Assembly (NCBI GenBank): GCA_045805805.1
Contig: JBJMKO010000139.1
Span: 1 to 33,752, forward strand
From: VRUE01 sp045805805
GTDB taxonomy: Bacteria; Actinomycetota; Thermoleophilia; Solirubrobacterales; 70-9
Direction: 5' to 3'
Length of the DNA: 33,752 bases
The position numbers were made by a program, and so were the translations under genes. This document shows, one piece after another, positions 29,670 through 33,752 of this stretch. The stretch's first letter is position 1. Each line of letters starts with the position of its first letter. Under the pieces are notes generated by a model. The model saw only the letters and a program-made list of their open reading frames with translations. It ran no database searches and was not told the origin of the DNA.

Positions 29670-30628
29670 TGGCCGCCTTCGCGGTCAGGCGTCTGGGCTC
29701 GATGGTGGCCGTGCTCTTCGCGGTCTCCGTCCTCACCTTCCTCGTCTTCAACGTGATCCCGGCCTACGACCCGGCCGAGGCGATGGCGGGCAGGGGCGCC
29801 AGCCCGCAGCTGGTGGAGAACATCAGGGAGGACTGGGGCTTCGACGAATCCCTGCCGCAGCAGTACTTGGCGATGATGGGGAAGATCCTCAGCGGCGACG
29901 TGATCTCCTACCAGGGACAGGAAAACGTCGACCAGAGGATCCTCGAAGGGATTCCCGCGACCCTCTCGCTCTGCGCCGGCGCCGCGGTCATCTGGATGTT
30001 CTTCGGCATCCTCTTCGGCTATCTCTCCGCGGTCCGCGCCGGCGGCCTGCTCGACAAGTCGCTGACGATCCTCGCCGTCGCCGGCATCTCCGTGCCGGTC
30101 TTCTGGCTCGCCGCGGTCATGCTCGAGTACCTCAGCTACAAGACCGGGCTCTTCCCCGCCCAAGGCTACGTCAAGCTGAGCGAAGACCCGGTCGAATGGG
30201 CCTACCACCTGATCCTGCCCTGGCTTGCTGTGGCGGTGACGCTGGTTGGCCTCTACAGCCGGGTGCTGCGCTCCAACATGCTCGACGCGATGGACGAGGG
30301 CTACGTGCGCACCGCGCGGGCCAAGGGCCTGAGCGAGCGGCGAGTGATGACGCACCACGTCCTGCGCAACTCGCTGATCCCGATCGTCACCATCTTCGGG
30401 CTCGATTTCGGCGCCCTGGTCGGCGGCGGCGCGATCCTTACCGAAAAGATCTTCAGCATCGACGGGGTCGGGTTCTACGCCGTCGAATCGATCGAAAACC
30501 TCGACCTGCCGCCGATCATGGCGATCACGCTGTTCGGCGCTTTCTTCGTCGTCCTCTTCAACGCGCTGGTCGACATCGCCTACGCCTTCCTCGACCCGCG
30601 GGTCGAGCTCGGGAGCTCGGCGCGATGA
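29669..30628 (+). CDS. dppB: Oligopeptide ABC transporter permease, OppB/DppB type
   Basis: The second membrane subunit, 319 residues. The family N-terminus is clear (VRRLGSMVAVLFAVSVLTFL, about residues 6-25), followed by a periplasmic segment with LPQQYLAMMGKILSGD. The EAA loop reads YVRTARAKGLSERRVMTHHV. The C-terminal VDIAYAFLDPRVELG is typical. The ATG at 29669 overlaps the dppC stop by one base. A hairpin (30630-30678) begins two bases after the stop and spans the gap to dppD. Confidence 0.94.
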   Translation: MAAFAVRRLGSMVAVLFAVSVLTFLVFNVIPAYDPAEAMAGRGASPQLVENIREDWGFDESLPQQYLAMMGKILSGDVISYQGQENVDQRILEGIPATLSLCAGAAVIWMFFGILFGYLSAVRAGGLLDKSLTILAVAGISVPVFWLAAVMLEYLSYKTGLFPAQGYVKLSEDPVEWAYHLILPWLAVAVTLVGLYSRVLRSNMLDAMDEGYVRTARAKGLSERRVMTHHVLRNSLIPIVTIFGLDFGALVGGGAILTEKIFSIDGVGFYAVESIENLDLPPIMAITLFGAFFVVLFNALVDIAYAFLDPRVELGSSAR

Positions 30629-30629
30629 G

Positions 30630-30678
30630 CTTCCGGTGCGCCTTTTACGGCCCATACCCAGATAAAGCGCCCCGGAAG
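30630..30678 (+). repeat. Hairpin between dppB and dppD, second palindrome family (copy 2)
   Basis: 30630-30644 pairs with 30664-30678 (CTTCCGG/CCGGAAG and GCGC/GCGC, two interruptions). The inner sequence CGCCTTTTA, GCCCATA, ACCCAGATAAAG matches that of 13550-13603, while the outer arms differ. The right arm contains GGAAGG just before the dppD ATG at 30687, so folding could mask the ribosome binding site. Confidence 0.7.
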
Positions 30679-30686
30679 GGTGGGTC

Positions 30687-31715
30687 ATGAGCGGGGGGCC
30701 GCTGCTCAGCGTGCGCGATTTGCGTGTTGGCTTCGCCACTGAAGACGGGCCGCTGCAAGCCGTCGACGGCGTCTCCTTCGACCTCGTCCCGGGTGAGGTG
30801 CTGGCGATCGTCGGCGAGTCGGGCTCGGGCAAGAGCGTTACGGCGCAGACCGTCGTCGGCCTCACCCGCGCGCCGGGGGCACGGATCGAGGGCTCGGCGC
30901 GGCTTGGCGAGACAAATCTGATCGGGGCGAGCGACGCCGAGCTGCGCCGGGTCCGCGGCGAGCGAATCGGGATGGTCTTCCAAGATCCGATGACCTCCTT
31001 CAACCCGGTCTACCGGGTCGGCGCCCAGATCGTCGAGGCGATCCGCGCCCACCGGCCGGGGGTCGGCAAGGGCGAGGCGCACCGGCAGGCGGTGGAGCTG
31101 CTCGACTCGGTCGGCATCCCCGACCCCGAGCGGCGGGTCGACGCCTATCCGCACGAGTTCTCGGGCGGGATGCGACAGCGGGCGATGATCGCGATGGCGC
31201 TGGCGCTCGAACCGGAAGTGCTGATCGCCGACGAGCCCACCACGGCACTCGACGTCACCGTGCAGGCGCAGATCCTCCGCCTGCTCGAGCAGCTCAACCG
31301 CGTGGGCGACCTGGCAACGATCCTGATCACCCACGACTTCGGCGTCGTCGCCGAGGCCGCCGACCGGGTGCTGGTGATGTACGCGGGACGGGTGGTCGAG
31401 GAGGGGACGCTCGACGAGATCTTCTACGACCCCCAGCACCCCTATACCTGGGGCCTGCTGGGATCGTTGACGCGGATAGACCAGCCGCGCCCCCGGCGCC
31501 TGCCCCAGATCGGTGGCTCGCCGCCCTCCCTGCTCGACCTTCCGGAGGGCTGCTCCTTCCGCCCCCGCTGCCCACACGAGTTCGGCCGCTGCGCCGAGCT
31601 GCCGGGGCTCGATGCGCGCCTCGCCGAGGCATCGGCCCACCGCGACCGCTGCTGGCTCGACCCCGAGACCAAGCGTGAGCAGCGCCAGGTCGAAAGCGAG
31701 ATCGCCCCAAAATGA
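30687..31715 (+). CDS. dppD: Oligopeptide ABC transporter ATP-binding protein, OppD/DppD type
   Basis: An ATPase subunit of 342 residues. Walker A is GESGSGKSVT (about residues 39-48), followed by the Q-loop in FQDPMTSFNPVY. The signature is FSGGMRQR and Walker B is VLIADEPTTALD. The C-terminal oligopeptide (HPY) extension, with cysteines in CSFRPRCPHEFGRC and DRCW, is intact. In DppD/OppD proteins this region can hold an iron-sulfur or metal site. The 58-bp gap before it holds the hairpin described above. It overlaps the dppF start by four bases (ATGA). Confidence 0.95.
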   Translation: MSGGPLLSVRDLRVGFATEDGPLQAVDGVSFDLVPGEVLAIVGESGSGKSVTAQTVVGLTRAPGARIEGSARLGETNLIGASDAELRRVRGERIGMVFQDPMTSFNPVYRVGAQIVEAIRAHRPGVGKGEAHRQAVELLDSVGIPDPERRVDAYPHEFSGGMRQRAMIAMALALEPEVLIADEPTTALDVTVQAQILRLLEQLNRVGDLATILITHDFGVVAEAADRVLVMYAGRVVEEGTLDEIFYDPQHPYTWGLLGSLTRIDQPRPRRLPQIGGSPPSLLDLPEGCSFRPRCPHEFGRCAELPGLDARLAEASAHRDRCWLDPETKREQRQVESEIAPK

Positions 31716-32599
31716 CCAGCGACGGGACGAAAACCTCGCAATACGAAGGGATTTCGTCCCGTCGGCGGCCGGTGCTATTGGAGGTGACTGATCTGGTGAA
31801 GCACTTTCGGGTGAAGGGCGTGTTTGGCCGCGAGGTCGATCGGGTGCGGGCCGTGGACGGGGTCAGCTTCGAGGTGCGTCAGGGTGAGACGCTGGGGCTG
31901 GTCGGCGAGTCGGGGTCGGGCAAGTCGACGCTGTGTCGGGCCGTTCTGCAGCTGATCGAGCCGACCGCGGGCTCGGTGCGCTTCGAGGGACGAGAGATCG
32001 CTGGACTCTCGCGGCGCGCGATGCGGCCCCTGAGGCGGGAGATGCAGATGGTCTTCCAGGTCCCCCAGGCATCGCTCAACCCGCGCAAGCGAGTGGGCCA
32101 GATCGTCGGGTATCCGCTGAAGCTGCAGGGAGCGGCGAGCGGGTCCGAGCTGCGCCGGCGGGTGCAAGGGTTGCTCGAGCGGGTCGGCCTCTCTCCCGAG
32201 CACCACGACCGCTTCCCGCATGAATTCTCCGGCGGCCAGCAGCAACGGATCGGGATCGCCCGGGCCCTGGCGCTGAAGCCGAAGCTGATCGTCGCCGACG
32301 AGCCGGTCTCCGCCCTCGACGTCTCGATCCGGGCCCAGATCGTCAACCTGCTCGACGATCTCCAGGACGAGCTCGGCCTCACCTATCTGTTCGTCGCTCA
32401 CGACATCGGCGTCGTTCGCCACGTGTCCGACCGGATCGCGGTCATGCACGACGGCAAGATCGTCGAGCAGGGCAGTGCCGACCAGGTCTGCGAACGCCCC
32501 AGAGACCCCTACACGAAGAAATTGCTGGCGGCGGTACCGATACCAGACCCGCGGGAGAGCAGGTCGAGGCGCGAGGCGGGTAGTGTCGGGGCAGGTTGA
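31712..32599 (+). CDS. dppF: Oligopeptide ABC transporter ATP-binding protein, OppF/DppF type
   Basis: The second ATPase subunit, 295 residues, with Walker A GESGSGKST, FQVPQASLNPRKRVG after the Q-loop, signature FSGGQQQR and Walker B LIVADEPVSALD. The family sequence begins at LLEVTDLVKHFRVKG (about residue 22). The first 20 residues (SDGTKTSQYEGISSRR) are encoded by a 13-bp hairpin and look unlike the family. A GTG at 31772 could be an alternative start. The C-terminal extension is shorter than in DppD. Its stop overlaps the TTG start of the DNA ligase gene (TTGA). Confidence 0.94.
   Translation: MTSDGTKTSQYEGISSRRRPVLLEVTDLVKHFRVKGVFGREVDRVRAVDGVSFEVRQGETLGLVGESGSGKSTLCRAVLQLIEPTAGSVRFEGREIAGLSRRAMRPLRREMQMVFQVPQASLNPRKRVGQIVGYPLKLQGAASGSELRRRVQGLLERVGLSPEHHDRFPHEFSGGQQQRIGIARALALKPKLIVADEPVSALDVSIRAQIVNLLDDLQDELGLTYLFVAHDIGVVRHVSDRIAVMHDGKIVEQGSADQVCERPRDPYTKKLLAAVPIPDPRESRSRREAGSVGAG
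31720..31764 (+). repeat. Hairpin at the dppD/dppF junction
   Basis: CGACGGGACGAAA (31720-31732) pairs perfectly with TTTCGTCCCGTCG (31752-31764) around a 19-nt loop. It starts 6 bp after the dppF ATG and is translated in frame. The loop (CCTCGCAATACGAAGG) has only a slight likeness to the 13550 and 30630 hairpins. Confidence 0.75.
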
Positions 32600-33543
32600 C
32601 CCTGCCGCTCGAACCGCCGATCAAACCGCAGCTGGCCCTGACCCGCAAGGAGCTGCCCGCAGGCGAGGAGTGGGCGTACGAACAGAAGCTCGACGGCTTC
32701 CGCGCGATCGTCTTCGTCGACGGTGCCGACGCCTACATCCAGTCGCGCGGCGGCAAAGCGCTGGCCCGCTACTTCCCGGAGTTGAAATTCCCCTCCGGCC
32801 GCTACGTGCTCGACGGCGAGCTGGTGATCCGGGACGCCGACGGCAACCTCGAATTCGACGCCCTGCAGAGTCGCATCCACCCCGCGGAGTCGCGGATCGC
32901 TCTCCTCTCGAAGGAGATCCCCGCCGATTACGTCGCCTTCGACCTGCTGGCAGAGGAGGACGAGTCACTGCTCGAGACGCCGTTCGGCGAGCGTCGAGCG
33001 CGCCTCGGCGCCCTCGCCACCGCAACCGGGATCGAGGTGAATGCGCTCAGTCCCGACCCGGCGCAGGCTGAGACCTGGCTGCTCAAGACCGAGGGAACGA
33101 TGGCGAAGCAACTTGATGCTCCCTACGTCCCCGGCAAGCGCAAAGGCATGGCCAAGGTCAAGCGCGAGCGCGAGATCGATTGCGTGGTGATGGGCTGGCG
33201 CCCGGGCAAGGAGGAGGGGGCGGTCGGCTCCCTGATCCTCGGCCTCTACGACGGAGACGAGCTGCGATCTGTCGGCCATATCTCCGGCTTCAGTGCCGAC
33301 GCCAAACGGAGTTTGAGGACTTTGCTGGAGCCATTGGAGACGGGCGAGAGCGGCACGGCGGAGCCAAGCCGCTGGACCGGAGGGCGTGACCTCGAGTGGG
33401 TAGCACTCAGGCCAGAGCTTGTGATCGAAGTGGGCTACGACCACGCGGCGGCAGGCCGAATCCGCCACGGTGCCCGCTTCCGCAGATTCAGGGATGACAA
33501 AGATCCTCGGGAGTGCCTGTTCTCCGATCTCGATGAGGGGTAG
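32596..33543 (+). CDS. ATP-dependent DNA ligase (LigC/LigD-ligase type)
   Basis: Seals nicks in DNA using ATP. The 315-residue protein holds the nucleotidyltransferase motif I as KLDGFR with the adenylated Lys31. Motif III is near YVAFDLLAEE, and motif IV is EGTMAKQLDAPYVPGKR. Motif V is MAKVKR, and the OB-fold domain ends with RIRHGARFRRFRDDK (motif VI). The length equals a bare catalytic ligase without the polymerase or nuclease domains of LigD, as in mycobacterial LigC. The TTG start overlaps the dppF stop, so the ligase is coupled to a peptide-import operon. No Ku gene is seen in the window. Palindrome copy B starts at its stop codon. Confidence 0.94.
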   Translation: MTLPLEPPIKPQLALTRKELPAGEEWAYEQKLDGFRAIVFVDGADAYIQSRGGKALARYFPELKFPSGRYVLDGELVIRDADGNLEFDALQSRIHPAESRIALLSKEIPADYVAFDLLAEEDESLLETPFGERRARLGALATATGIEVNALSPDPAQAETWLLKTEGTMAKQLDAPYVPGKRKGMAKVKREREIDCVVMGWRPGKEEGAVGSLILGLYDGDELRSVGHISGFSADAKRSLRTLLEPLETGESGTAEPSRWTGGRDLEWVALRPELVIEVGYDHAAAGRIRHGARFRRFRDDKDPRECLFSDLDEG

Positions 33544-33631
33544 GAGGGCGGGGGTCCCCTGGTCTGACAAATCGCGCGCTAATTAGCGCGCGATTTTGAG
33601 TATCCGCCAGCCCAGGGGACCCCCGCCCTCC
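33543..33631 (-). repeat. Nested palindromic element, copy B
   Basis: The outer arms 33543-33562 and 33612-33631 are perfect 20-bp inverted repeats. The inner 28-nt palindrome is 33569-33596 (AAAT-CGCGCG-CTAATTAG-CGCGCG-ATTT). On the minus strand the linkers read GCTGGCGGATACTCA and GTCAGA, matching copy A. The minus-strand core translates as ADTQNRALISARFVR. The first base of the element is the last base of the ligase stop codon. It could also act as a terminator, though there is only a short T run. Confidence 0.92.
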
Positions 33632-33752
33632 CTCTCCGAGACGCTCGTAAGCTCCAGCGCCGACGTACCCAGGCAAGCTCTCAGAACAAGGCGTCCTGAG
33701 AAGGGGAAGCGCCGGGCACCTCGGCGGACACTCCAGAGCGGCCCGCAGGGCC
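33632..33752. other. Window edge, no gene seen
   Basis: After palindrome copy B the remaining bases show no coding frame of protein-like character, no tRNA and no further repeat. Confidence 0.5.

Noticed and set aside
33488..33676. 62-codon minus-strand frame at the window end
   Set aside because: It is only the translation of palindrome copy B plus flank; noted for its core peptide, not as a gene.

Overview
The window is high-GC DNA with GTG and TTG starts, many 1-4 nt gene overlaps and short upstream leaders. Gene content points to a Gram-positive-type, aerobic, free-living actinobacterium: lysC-asd, dnaX-ybaB-recR, a large SRP RNA with an Alu domain, an actinobacterial-type leuA and an HD-GYP protein. 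A Thermoleophilia/Solirubrobacterales-like lineage is my inference from overall protein flavour, not a search result.

Layout. 139-9271 (minus strand): a CPA1 Na+/H+ antiporter, a small coiled-coil membrane protein, lysC-asd, a small unknown protein, a MerR/CarH-like regulator, a degenerate GGDEF protein, and the recombination/replication operon dnaX-ybaB-recR. 9399-13540: a polytopic GT-C-like membrane protein, acetolactate decarboxylase (minus) and a NodIJ/Drr-type ABC exporter pair. 13618-15263: SRP RNA (minus), a CPA2 antiporter and tRNA-Val(CAC). 15420-20138: leuS followed by leuA, whose regulatory domain is duplicated. 20405-25190: a VOC protein, a small unknown, ArfB-type hydrolase, pterin carbinolamine dehydratase, a GST, a zinc alcohol dehydrogenase and a membrane HD-GYP protein. 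25191-25649: an unusually AT-rich regulatory stretch with direct repeats, a five-codon mini-ORF and a terminator. 25650-33543 (plus strand): MFS exporter, a five-gene oligopeptide ABC importer and an ATP-dependent DNA ligase, mostly overlapping or closely spaced.

The most unusual content is a set of long structured palindromes scattered between and inside genes. Two of them (10038-10132 and 33543-33631, opposite strands) are copies of one element. They share GGCGGATACTCAAAAT, a central CTAATTAG and ATTTGTC(A/C)GA. Their inner 6-nt arms and outer 20-22-bp arms differ completely in sequence, yet pair perfectly or nearly so within each copy. One copy lies in frame inside a membrane-protein gene. 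A second, shorter hairpin family links 13550-13603 and 30630-30678. Further long palindromes sit inside dnaX (33-bp perfect arms), between dnaX and its divergent neighbour, upstream of leuS and across the dppF start. I regard these covarying nested palindromes as the best candidate for an undescribed system in the window.

Other points of note are a GGDEF domain with a lost active site but an intact RxxD I-site, divergent -10 elements formed by one inverted repeat between the SRP RNA and an antiporter gene, and a recurring TANNNT box 6-10 nt before start codons that suggests leaderless transcripts.
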